DNA from: Eublepharis macularius
Taxonomy: Eukaryota; Chordata; Lepidosauria; Squamata; Eublepharidae
DNA length: 64,000 nucleotides
NCBI RefSeq assembly: GCF_028583425.1
Contig: NC_072791.1
Span: forward strand, 190,006,311 to 190,070,310
Direction: 5' to 3'
Below, piece after piece: positions 15,713 to 25,744 of this stretch; the first letter of the stretch is position 1; every line of letters starts with the position of its first letter. Under the pieces are notes generated by a model. The model was not told the origin of the DNA. It worked only from the letters and a program-made list of their open reading frames with translations, and did no database searches. The translations under genes and the position numbers were made by a program.

Positions 15713-16215
15713 GCACCCTCTTGATCTGGTATTTTGCTCTGGACAGGAGGAAGGTAATATGAAGGTGGCCTAGGGCTATGTGGATGACACTCAGCTCTAT
15801 CTTGAGCTACTAGCAGATCCCAGGGAGGCTGTGGAACCTGCAAACAGGTACCTGGAGGTAGTTTTGGAGTGGATGAGGGCTAACAAGCTGAAACTTAATT
15901 GTGGCATGATGGAGGCATTACTGGTAGGGGTAAACCCTACCAGGAAATGGGTTATTTCTTGTTCGTGATGGGGTTGCACTCCCCCTAAAGGGGCAGTTTT
16001 GTAGCTCAGGGTGCTGCTGGACCTGGGCCTCATGTCAGATAAACAGCGATTTATCCTTGCAGCACTTGCCAGGAATGCCCTTCCCCAGCTTTGGCTGGTG
16101 AGCCGGCTGCAGCCCTTCCTGGGTACTGAAAGATCTTGCCCAGGCAGATTCGTCTGTCTTTCTCTATTGCTATCTTCCACCAGGGGGTGAAGTAAAAACT
16201 TAAATAAATAAAAAA
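15713..16215 (+). pseudogene. L2-type LINE reverse transcriptase fragment
   Basis: The translated piece at 15776-15960 reads YVDDTQLYLELLADPREAVE, then WMRANKLKLNCGMMEALLVG. This is the catalytic YADD-type motif (here YVDD) and the thumb-side 'WM..NKLKLN..KTE.LLVG' signature of L2 LINEs. Downstream frame breaks follow, then an AAATAAATAAAA tail (16202-16213). Both sides carry imperfect copies of a TATAAT..AGTGGTA.TTCA sequence (15691-15710 and 16271-16290), possibly the target duplication or a local minisatellite. It is a dead, 5'-truncated copy. Confidence 0.75.
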
Positions 16216-16294
16216 TATATAATATAGAGGTATATAATACAGAATTTCATTTTCATATAATACAGTGGTATATAATGCAGTGGTAATTCAAAAC

Positions 16295-16524
16295 TGCCCT
16301 GACCTGGATGGGCCAGATTAGCCCGATCTCATCAGATGTGGAAATTAATCAGGGTCATCCCTGGTTAGTACTTGGATGGGAGACCACCAGGGAAGTGCAG
16401 GGTTGCTGGGCAAAGATAGGCAAACCACCTTACAAAGATAGGCAATAGCAAACCACCTCGCAACTTCTCTTGCTTTGAAAATCCTCAGCGGTCACCATAA
16501 GTTGGCTGTGACTTGATGGTACTT
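16295..16524 (+). mobile_element. 5S-rRNA-derived SINE, copy 3
   Basis: This is the best 5S match in the window: GCCCGATCTCATCAGATGTG, then CCTGGTTAGTACTTGGATGG and GGGAGACCACC, with intact box C (TTGGATGGGAGACC, 16372-16385). The tail is the same as at 289-485, with a duplicated 'AAAGATAGGCAA...AAACCACC' unit, then TTGGCTGTGACTTGATGGTA. A real 5S gene would not carry the tail. Confidence 0.85.
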
Positions 16525-16989
16525 TACACATACCGTTCAAAATGTTGGAATAGGCAACTCAGGATGCCTTGGACATTGGGGGGGGGGGCTGAATGTCTCT
16601 CTGTATGTATGTGTAACTCTAGCCAAGTAAGCTGCTACTCTTTTGTCTAAGGTGGGAACGCCTCCTGACTCCTCCTCTTGTCTCTATGCCTCTTGGCAGA
16701 TTTCTCTCTCTTGCCTCATGGTCTTCCAGGGGGAAGGATGTAACCCTCTGTGCTCTGCCATGAAGGCCTTATCCACAGACTCACATCTCAGCCTCGCCGC
16801 CTATTTTCAGGCCGTGGTCTAGTTATCACAAAACTAGAAACAAAATACTAATACAAAACTTGGTGGATTTTGACAATCCCAAATCAGTTATGCACATTTT
16901 AAAAATGTACATATTAAAACTAATGAGAGAGAAAACCAACTAATGTTTATTTGTGTATTTAAAAATATTTTTAAAATATGCCACTTTGA

Positions 16990-17195
16990 CATATGTTGAA
17001 AAGTCAGTGCTAGATTGCTGGACAAGGATCTGGAACCCCTTCTCTGCCCTAGAAGCTCACTGGGTGACCTTGGGCCAGTCACTCTCTCTCAGACGAATCT
17101 ACCACACAAGTTTGTTGTTGATGTAAGGATAAAAATGAGGAGAGAAGAATGATGTTGTGAGCTGCTTTGAGTTCCCATTGGGGAGAAACACATAG
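16990..17195 (+). mobile_element. tRNA-type SINE, decayed head
   Basis: It contains AAGCTCACTGGGTGACCTTG, GGCCAGTCACTCTCTCTCAG and GAGCTGCTTTGAGTTCCCAT followed by TGGGGAGAAA. It belongs to a subfamily distinct from the copies at 10180 and 12113 and like the split copy at 55860. Boxes A and B are not recognisable. Confidence 0.65.
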
Positions 17196-17298
17196 TCCCC
17201 ATGTGCATTGCTAGCAGACGTATCCCACAATCCTAACCACACAACCATGAAAATAACTTCTATACAGTTCAACAGGACTGATTTCAGATACCCGTATG

Positions 17299-17541
17299 CA
17301 GGGCTTTTTTTCTGGGAAAAGAGGTGGTGGAACTCAGTGGGTTGCCCTCGGAGAAAATGGTCACATGGCTGGTGGCTCCGCCTCCTGATCTCCAGACAGA
17401 GGGGAGTTTAGATTGACCTCCGCGCCACAATCTAAACTCCCCTCTGTCTGGAGATCAAGGGGTGGGGCCACCAGCCATGTGACCATTTTCAAGAGGTTCC
17501 GGAACTCTGTTCCCCCGCGTTCCCCCTGAAAAAAAGCCCTG
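17299..17541. mobile_element. Palindromic hAT MITE, copy 1
   Basis: The terminal inverted repeats are CAGGGCTTTTTTTCTGGG at the left and GAAAAAAAGCCCTG at the right. Internal arms also pair: AAAATGGTCACATGGCTGGT against ACCAGCCATGTGACCATTTT. The element is flanked by CCCGTATG (17291-17298) and CCTGTATG (17542-17549), an 8-bp duplication with one mismatch. There is no coding capacity. A second copy lies at 35490. Confidence 0.88.
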
Positions 17542-18668
17542 CCTGTATGTGGCTGAAAAATCCACCTACAAGATGTGTACAGAGAATAGATTTTCAGAAA
17601 TTTAGAGGCCAATACTGCAGAGCCAACACCAAATCATCATGCCAACATAGAATAAGGTTTCATATAATAAAATGTGGGCATCTATTGAAAAATGGATTCT
17701 GGACATAAAATGAAGCAATTGCTTGCCCTTGTGATTGTGAGCACAAAACTAGCCAGAATATGACACTGGTTTGTGAGAACCAACCTAGTAGTGATTGGAG
17801 TTTACATGGTGGATACAAAACAGACATTCAGTTGAAAAATTTGTTTATCACTGTCAGTCATACTGGGTTGGATCCAGTTCAAGGACAGGTGAGGACCACA
17901 CAAGAATCACTAACCTTCCCAGCTTTTTCCTCTAGCAGCCGTTGCTAACCCCGGGAAAAATTATTTCTGGGTTTGTGGGACATGAATGGAGTAAGAGCCA
18001 TGTGAGTCAGGAAGATTCAGTGGGGAGGGGGTGAAATCACTTCATTCTTCTTCTTGCATCAATGGGAAGATCAGAGTCCATCAGCACCTCCTGCTGATGG
18101 ATCACAGGATCTAACCCCTCGTTTTTCATTGACTGATCACTTGGACCAATACACAGTGAAAATGGCAGGTGATCTTGTTCTTATTGTCTTAGCCTTATAA
18201 AAGCACCCAACAATGACTTCTACTGAAGCAGCAGCAGTCAGAGCCATATCACAATAAGATTCTGTAGCCCAAAATGCAGCTAGCGTTGGATCTTCTAAGT
18301 GAACACCACTCCAAAACGAGCTAACAACTCTTTGTTGCCCCATTGTAAGAGACTTCCAATGTTTCCAATCTGAACAGTAAAAGTAGTAATCAGTAAGATT
18401 GCTCAGTCACGAGTTGTTAATTAAGGAAGACTTTTCTAAGATGGGTAAAAAGAGGATGATATTGATGCTGGATCATTTCCCAAAAAGCATCCCTGACTGA
18501 CGGAGTGGAATGACGTCAGGAATGCCTGACAACAAGGGATAAATAATTCCTCAATGAAGAAAGGTAAGGAAGGAAACTCAGGGATTTCTAGAGACTATGA
18601 GCACCTGAGGGCCTTGGAACAAAGGGGGTGACTTCCCCCGTATTTTAGTATTTCCACATTTATGGATG

Positions 18669-18876
18669 CAAAATAGTAAAGAGTCCAGTAGCACCTTAAA
18701 GACTAACCAACTTTACTGTAGCATAAGCTTTCGAGAATCACAGTTCTCTTCGTTCCACATTCGACGAAAAGAACTGTTGTTCTCGAAAGCTTATGCTACT
18801 GTAAAGTTGGTTAGTCTTTAAGGTGCTACTGGACTCTACTATTTTGCTACTACAGACTAACGTGGCTAACTCCTCT
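18669..18876 (+). mobile_element. Snap-back retroposon with 13-bp target duplication
   Basis: The two arms (18670-18738 and 18780-18845) are almost exact reverse complements over about 67 bases, differing by one indel. For example, AGTAGCACCTTAAAGACTAA pairs with its complement in the right arm. The centre (ACAGTTCTCTTCG ... CGAAAAGAACTGT) is also palindromic, so nearly the whole element folds on itself. ACATTTATGGATG occurs exactly on both sides (18656-18668 and 18877-18889). A 13-bp duplication fits target-primed retrotransposition and not a cut-and-paste DNA element. Its sequence is related to 45472-45605. Confidence 0.8.
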
Positions 18877-19139
18877 ACATTTATGGATGGAGGCTAACAA
18901 GAGTTAAAGGAGGTATAGTAAAAAATATCCTATTTTTCTGCCTTTTCCTGTTTTCTTTCAAAGATGAATTTATTACCATGTTTTCTCAATTTTAATATAT
19001 AATTGTGGGTGCAGGCATGTCCCACATGGACAGTCAAAGCATCATTGAGATTTCTCACAGCTACCGTCCTTTTAAATTCTCTTCCCTTCCAGCTTAATTC
19101 ATTATTTCTTTTTTTTCCCAATCTAATATAAATTATTAA

Positions 19140-19262
19140 CTTGTGGGAGGGAGGAGGGAGGTTGGGAGTGGCAGTGGTAAGAGAGGGGGGAGAAAGTAGA
19201 AACGGTGGTAGTGATGGGAAGGAAGGAGGGGAGACAAGGCAGAAAAAATCACAAAAAATAAA
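19140..19262. repeat. Purine-rich low-complexity stretch
   Basis: GGAGGGAGGAGGGAGG-type sequence on the plus strand, with open pyrimidine-coded frames on the minus strand that are artefacts of composition. Confidence 0.7.
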
Positions 19263-19554
19263 GTGAGGGTTAAAAAAAACCAAACAGAAGCAATGTGTAT
19301 ATATGCAACCCCATATACAAGACTTTCAGTAGTAAGAGGCTGGGGGAAGAGGATAAGAAAAAAGAGATAATGATATATATGATATGGGAGTTCACTATGG
19401 CCCATGTTTTATTTTCTATTCCTGAGTTTTGTTTTTAACCTATACTGTTTTATACTCACATCTGGTAAATTTTAAAATTGTTTTTCTTCAGTATGATTTG
19501 TTTGATCAATATGTGCTGGTTTTGAACCGTAATAATAATAAATAATAATAACTG

Positions 19555-19870
19555 AAAAAAGAGAGGTGGGATAACATGGCAGTGGCAGGAGAGGGCAGAA
19601 AGCAGCAGTGGTGCTGATGGCGGCAGGATATGAGGTCATAAGGAAAGTCGTGCTGGCAAGAGGTGTAGAGAGGAGGATGAAAAAGCAGTGGGGGGAAAAG
19701 GAAGAAGCGGACCCAACAGCAGGAAGGAAGCAGTAGAGGCAGCATCAGGGGAAGTAAGAGGAAGCAGAAGGGCTAACAGGAAGGCAAGATAGCAGGAGTG
19801 GCAGCAGGGGGATTGGGAGAGAAAATGGCAATGGGATGTTGCAGTGAGCAAGAAGAGGGGGAGCAGAGGG
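19555..19870. repeat. Purine-rich low-complexity stretch
   Basis: Long G/A-rich sequence with degenerate GGAAGCAG, GGCAGCAG and GAAGAAG units. The minus-strand frames across it (19506-19942), rich in Leu, Pro and Ser, reflect composition only. It is preceded by an AATAATAATAA run at about 19530-19550. Confidence 0.7.
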
Positions 19871-20384
19871 ATAGTATATTCCCTCACCAAGTGTCTCTGC
19901 AAGTCCCCCTAATTTCTTTTTAACTGTTGTCTTGGAATCCAAACTGTAAAATCACAAAAAAAAATTTAAAGTATAAGCAAAGACTCTGCCTTGCTACAAA
20001 GTGAAAAGCAATACCCCTCTCCCAAAACAAAAACTGGTAACGGACCACTGATTCGTTAGTGCCCAAGAAAATAAGCTTGCCACTAGGAAACAGGAAGTAA
20101 TTAATCTGAAAACACAGGAAAAGAGAATTGAACACAGTAATGGAGTTTTTGCTGAAGGCAACAAATAATAAGAGAAATCTGTCATCCTCTTCCTCAAGGA
20201 TGACAGATTTTATTAGCAATATAGTGCTATGTTTTTGTGTGGAATCACCATCCCATTTCTGTTTGCTGCTGAATATGTGAATCATTCAGCGGCACAGCAA
20301 GCTCACGATGTGATGTTCCAAAGAATTTCCATATCTCTGGAACATTTTTTAAAATATCATTTAAGAAAGAAATATTCATGTATC

Positions 20385-20675
20385 ATAAAAACATAAGAAG
20401 AGCCCTGCTGGTTCAGACCAGCAATCCATCCAGTCCAGCAGCTCGTTTCACACAGCAGCCAACCAGTTGCCCCAGAGAGTCAACAAACAGGGCACAGAGG
20501 CCAACAAGGCCTTCTCTGATGTTGCACAGGATTAACTGACCTCTTTTGTACTTTTCCCAGCTCTACAGTATCCTTTCTGAGATACGGCAACCAGAACTGT
20601 ACACAGTATTCCAAATGAGGCTGCACTATGGCTGTGTAACAAGGGCAATACCGTATTTGCTGTTTTTCAAGGGAA
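20385..20675 (-). mobile_element. CR1 LINE 3' region, internally deleted
   Basis: On the plus strand: CATAAGAAGAGCCCTGCTGG, TTTCACACAGCAGCCAACCA, then after a deletion CAGAACTGTACACAGTATTC and CAAATGAGGCTGCACTATGG. These are consecutive but normally more distant blocks of the CR1 3' end in complement, so several hundred bases between them are missing. Confidence 0.7.
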
Positions 20676-20689
20676 CTGAAACTCGTTTC

Positions 20690-22090
20690 AAACCACCTGT
20701 TGTCTGTCTCTAGCCTATCAACATCTGCATATATAAAAGATCAGGCCAATTAGCAGTGAAAGCTCTAGTATTTATATTAGGAAGACACCTGAAGAAAAAA
20801 AAATAGTCAATGGTGTACTCTCTGATAATGATATAGTCTCTGGTAAGATACTATCCACAAAGCACAAGGCCACTTGAGACTTGAACATATTCAGACTTGA
20901 ACATATGCACAGAGCATATCTGGAAAAGCATCCTAATGCTATTACTTGCATGCTCCACTTTCTCTGACTGCATGCAGAAATTAGAATATTCAGAAAGAAT
21001 TGCGTCACTCCTGCCTTCCCCATCAAAATCTCCCATGTCCAATTCTGGCTCAGTATCATGATTGTAACATTCTTTGTAAAAATAACAGCTTGAAAAATGA
21101 GCTTAGGTTACTGCTTTCAGTAAAACCACCTATTGAAGTACCGTGAATACACGTTTATGTAATTTCCGATAAGCATAATTTCATTAAAATTGCTTTCAGA
21201 ATAGTGTCTCATACATATTTAACAGAAAACTGAGCTACCATATTTATTATAACAGCTTTAAGAGAACATTAGAAACATGTCTATAATATGAAAATATTTC
21301 ACCAAGTAATATCTTCTCCACTTTGACCAGAATAAATATCCATACAAGATTCAAAGGGGATGAGTGAAAAAAGCATTCTCTATATCCGCCAAAAAAACAA
21401 GTAAGAGGCTGAAAAAGCATCCCCCCGTTTCCTTTTCTGTTAAATTCTGTTTCTGCATGACCTTTGAGAATTGGGATAACATAATTCGGTCTCTAGTTAT
21501 GCATTTCCAACTTAATAAGCTGAGTCAGAAACAGTTTACTCCTTTACAAGCCCCCATTGAAGAATACTAAGGAAGTACTAAGGTACAAAGGGCTGTGGTG
21601 ACTCACTGTATTAATTTGGAGCTCTCCATCCAATTATTTTGTCAAAAATGTCAGCCAACCAATCATTCAGTGATGCACACACTTTCACCTGGCTTAAGAA
21701 TTTTGTAAAACAATCTTTCCCCCTCAGCTATCATCACTTTATTCATTTACACTACCACGCCATCATCATCTAAATATATTCAAGAAAATACATACTGCAA
21801 AAAGTCACATGTAATCCTGGGTGATCTAAAACAGACCCTGGCAAAAATCTAGCAACACTATTCAGAGAAACTCATGACACTTCATATGTGTATGGCTGAT
21901 GAAGTAGGCACTGAGATGAGAGGCAGGAAGGAACAATCTGCCTAGAACAGCAACCAAAGGGGACCTCCATGACCTTACTGGAAGTAGATACACAGCTACT
22001 GTAGAGGCAGAGGACAGCCAGGAAGCATTATGAAGGCATGTAGCCCTGAGTGCTCTGTAATGCTCAGTGTGGGTTCTGCTTTAGCAGCCT
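20690..22090. other. CCDC148 intron, no feature recognised
   Basis: AT-rich intron. Short frames on both strands lack motifs, and I see no repeat family or RNA gene. Confidence 0.4.
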
Positions 22091-22097
22091 GCAATGG

Positions 22098-22334
22098 ACA
22101 TTCCTGTAGCACAGTGGTTAAGTGGTTCGGCTGTGAATCAGCATTCTACTCATTCGAATTCCACTACTGCCGTGAGCTCAGTAGGTGGCCTTGGGTAAGT
22201 CACTCTTCTCAGCCCCAGCTCCCCAGCTGTATAATAACACTTAACTTGTTCACTGCTCCGGGTGAGGCACTAATCTGTTTAGAAGAGCGGTATATAAGTG
22301 CAGTTATTATTATTGTTGTTGTTGTTATTTTTAT
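22098..22334 (+). mobile_element. tRNA-derived SINE of a second subfamily
   Basis: It has a tRNA-like head with TAGCACAGTGGTTAAGTGG (box A) and a decayed box B (TCGAATTCC). The body is GTGGCCTTGGGTAAGTCACT, and the 3' end is AGAGCGGTATATAAGTGCAG followed by ATT/GTT repeats. It directly abuts the LINE fragment at 22335. Confidence 0.75.
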
Positions 22335-23075
22335 TACCACCCAGTTATCAGTTAACCTCCCTAACCAAGATTGGCTTGAGGAGACTCTTAGATCAGTTAG
22401 GCCATTATTGTAACGAAGAAGCTCTTAATGTCAACTACACAAAGCCAAAAGTAATGGTTTTCAGGAGAAAGCCAAAAATCTCCTGCTGGAGCATCCTTGG
22501 CAACCTAATTGAACAATGCAGCTCCTTTAAATATCTAGGGATAACCTTTAAAGAGACTCTGAATTGGAAGATACACCTTGCGATGGTTAAATCCTCAGCA
22601 TCAAGGATTGTAGGGTCAATCATACATTTTTTCACACAAAGGGGGGTCGACTGATAGATCCAGCACTGAAATTATTTAAGTGCAAGGTAGTCCCTCACCT
22701 CCTATATGGAGCTGAAGTGTGGGGTTGGAAGGAAGATATTCTAACCAGTCTTGAGGTAATCCAAAACCAATTCTTGAGATGGATTTTGGCTTTACCCAAA
22801 GGCGCTCCTGCTGCCCTGATGAGGGCCGAAACAGGACTCCCCTCCCTTAGCGCACAGGTACACCTTGCAGTTTTAAAATACTGGAAAAGTTTTCCAGTTC
22901 TGAGTCCTTAAGCTGCCAATCAGTAAATTACCTACTATCCAAAGACCCCACACACCCTGGTTTTCTATCCACCATTTGCCAAAGGTATACCATCCCGGAT
23001 GACCTGTTAGGGGTCTCAGCCAACAACCTCCCACTTAAGGAGTGGATCTACAAGTCAGAAGCAATGATGTCCCGA
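22335..23075 (+). pseudogene. Non-LTR retrotransposon RT C-terminal fragment
   Basis: Conceptual pieces in more than one frame show the region just after the RT active site of a LINE. One has EEALNVNYTKPKVMVF, FKYLGITFKETLNWKIHL and a later LLYGAEVWGWKEDI. Then come IQNQFLRWILALPKGAP and MRAETGLPSLSAQVHLAVLK. The order and spacing match the RT thumb and linker of Jockey/I-superfamily LINEs, and parallel the longer copy at 30781-32560. The YADD motif itself is not present. Frameshifts and stops make it non-functional. Clade is uncertain (I/Ingi/Vingi-like is my guess). Confidence 0.65.
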
Positions 23076-23079
23076 AGTC

Positions 23080-24960
23080 CCGAAAGGAGTACCTGCTCTT
23101 AAGTCTCTGATCCTGTTTCTTCTATGGTAACACTTTTTTCTTTTCTGGATCCTCCACTAGGTATTTGTCTAGTGCGTCTCCGAAAAGTTTGGTACCCTCA
23201 AAAGGTATCACTGCCACTTTGTTTCGTGCAGGAGGGTCAACATCCCAGTTCCTCAGCCACGTATTTTGTCTTGCCGTGACGTTGAATCTCATCGCCCTGG
23301 ATAACATCTGAAAGGAGTCCAGTGTCGCATCTGCGGCAAATGCTGTGGCTAAGGCAATCTTTTTAACCTCATTCTTGATTTCCTTAGGGACCTCTCTGCC
23401 CGCAGCTGCAAGATCCGAGGCCCAGGTGTAAGCTGCTCTGGCAAAGAGGGATCCTATCGCTGAGAAGGGTAATGATGCTGCAGAGGCTTCAAAATCTCTA
23501 CACAGTGCCTGCTCTATTTTCTCGTCAGAAGGATCCTCTGACATACCTTCTGCATCCATAGGTAAAACAGATGTGGTTGCCAGGCTGGTAACCGGGTAAT
23601 CTACTGTAGGAAGCTTCATCTTTTTGGTTGCATCGGGTGTTAGAGAGTAGAACTTGCTGAATACGGATTAGTACAACTTTGGCTTGGCTGGGTTATCCCA
23701 TTCTACCTTAAGAATGTCATGGAAAATGGCTGGGAGTGGCACACCCATTTGTTTGGGGCTCATCTTAGGGAGTGCTTGTTCTAGACCCTGAGGATAGGGC
23801 TGACATGACTCCTCTTTGGTCGTCTAGGTTATTTTTAGTGTCCTCAGAACCTTTGCCAGCAACTTCGAGTGCACTTCTGGAGGAAAAAGTCTGGTTTGAA
23901 TTTGGCCCATTTCTTTCTCCTCTTCCTCTGAAAGCTTCCCTTCCTCACTATCAGAGGACTGATGGGATGAGTTTGAACCTCACTGGGACTCCTCTGAGTC
24001 ACTGGAGGCCCTGTCTGTGTCTCTTTCCACCCTTCACCTCTTTGGCTTGCTGTGGGTGGCTGTTTTAGCAGGCCTTTCCCCTTCAGCAGAGCTTATTAAC
24101 TGCTTGGGCTTCTTCTGAGATGCAGCTTGCCTCTTGAGGTCTTTCACAGCATTGGCAATTCCTTTTTCGATTTCAGACTTTAACCATGCTAAAATGTTAG
24201 CTTTAGCCTCTTGGCCAGAGAGGTCAGGGTCCTGGCTATCATGCCTATCTCCTAGGGCAGAGAGAGTGGATACTGGCGATCCTGGGGATTCCATACCACT
24301 AAGAGTTGCCTCAGCCGCCTTGAGCTCTGATGGGCCTGCCTTTGCCACCATTCCCACCAAAACAAACTCTTCCCACCTAAAACGAAAGGAGTGGGGTGAA
24401 CGTTACAGTGCGGCCAGGCTGAGACCCAAAGCAATCACCCCCTTATTACAGGATGCACCCGTTTCTACTCTGTTCAATTGGGGCCAGGTTCCCCCCCTCC
24501 TTTCCGCGGGAGGTCAGCTTTTTACTCACTGTCCCAGCGCGTCTGGAGACGCCGTTGCTGCTTTGGTGCCTAGCAGGCTCTCCCTGACTCCGCGGCTTAC
24601 GCAGCGCTTTCACACGCGTGCTCCCGTTGGCCTCTGCAGTAGCCGGGTCCTAGATCTCTAGGAAAGTCAGCTCTGCTGCTTGTTTGTGCGTGTACTGTCG
24701 GAGGGGAGGAGGAACATGTCCTTCCTTTTCCCCAAACGAGCCTCGCGCCTGTTTCCCCGCTCTAGTCTTCTTCCGGGATCGCTGCTCCAAGGAGCGAAAG
24801 GTCTGTGTTCCTGATGAGCAGGGCCAGAAAAAACTGCCGAGTCTGGGGAGCCCCTCCCCCTTACAGGATCGCAAAATTGGTCTGACCCTGCACAAGAGGA
24901 GGAGGAGGAGCTACCACTGGTCATGACTGCCCCACTCTGGGACCACAGGAGAACTTCCAT
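23080..24960 (-). mobile_element. DIRS-type retrotransposon, 5' portion
   Basis: The element reads leftwards from about 24960. It has a GC-rich leader (24960-24400), then a gag-like ORF1 (23122-24360), and stops being recognisable near 23080, where it meets a LINE fragment of opposite orientation. No tyrosine recombinase, RT/RNase H or methyltransferase segment is present, so only the 5' end of the element remains. The naming depends on the ORF1 protein described separately. Confidence 0.65.
23122..24360 (-). pseudogene. DIRS ORF1 (gag-like), one frame with four stops
   Basis: Two open stretches (24360-24034 and 23619-23122) lie in exactly the same frame, 912 bases apart. The gap between them is also readable in that frame apart from four stops (TGA, TGA, TAG, TAA). 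All four could come from C-to-T changes in CGA, CAG or CAA codons. The 413-codon frame has an acidic/Ser-rich middle (SSDSEEGKLSEEEEKE). Later comes VEWDNPAKPKLY, then SKFYSLTPDATKKMKLPTVD. Next are LPMDAEGMSEDPSDEKIEQA, FEASAASLPFSAIGSLFARA and ATAFAADATLDSFQMLSRAM. It ends VIPFEGTKLFGDALDKYL. The 'FEA.AASL..AIA...ARA', 'A.A.AADA..D....ARA' and 'PF.G..LFG..LD' series is what I know from DIRS1-like ORF1 and the related LAP2-alpha domain. There is no frameshift, so decay appears to be by point mutation. Confidence 0.75.
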
Positions 24961-25700
24961 ATTTTGTCTTTGGCCTATACGTTTATGAGTAGAAAGATAG
25001 TGACACTGCTATCTTGTTCAGTTATACCCTTATAAGACTAATAACTTCAACTGACTTAGAAGGCAGTAACACTCCACTTACCTCAGTTTTGTCAGTATTC
25101 AGTCAGAGAGGATCAGATCCAGAATGGGATTCCATCGTTCTGCACTTTGGCACCATCAAGTTCAAGTGGTATCTGTTTTTCTATTCCAGATGTGGAATAG
25201 TGCGCCTGTTTTAATGTGGGTTTTCTCAGGACTTAAATGATATCAGTGTCGTTGGTGGCAGAATTTTTTAAATTATTATTTGTGCATAACATAATCACTG
25301 AATGCCAGAGGGGGTTGTTGATGGCCCATCCCTTTTCCTTCATCTTTCCTAGTTATTATTTTGATTGGACATCTTCATTCCTGCCATTAACTTAAACCTC
25401 CAGAGAGGTGGCTTGCTGGAGGGCTAATTAAAAATCATTGTGTATGTGACTTCACTAGGCAGAGTTATCTAGGGTTGGTACTTTGCGGTGTCACTGTCTT
25501 CATTGATTTACCATCTAATCATGAGATTACTAACATAGTTGTGATGTCCTTTATACAACTCATCATAACCTCTCTGAAGAGCACTTTGGATGCCTGTTCT
25601 CTTTTTCTGAGACAGGTTTGTTCCATAAAACAGGCTTTATTACAGGGCTCCACTGCGTCAAGAACCAAATTTGGTCATGTGACGTCACAGTGGAGCCCTT
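24961..25700. other. CCDC148 intron, no feature recognised
   Basis: AT-rich sequence between the DIRS leader and the Harbinger remnant. Part of it may be the 5' end of the Harbinger element, but I could not find terminal inverted repeats. Confidence 0.35.
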
Positions 25701-25744
25701 GCAGAGCAAGACTGAGATGGTATGCACTGGTAAGGATGTGTGTT

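Noticed and set aside
18930..19942. Minus-strand Leu/Pro/Ser-rich ORFs that could pass for secreted proteins
   Set aside because: They mirror purine-rich low-complexity sequence on the other strand.
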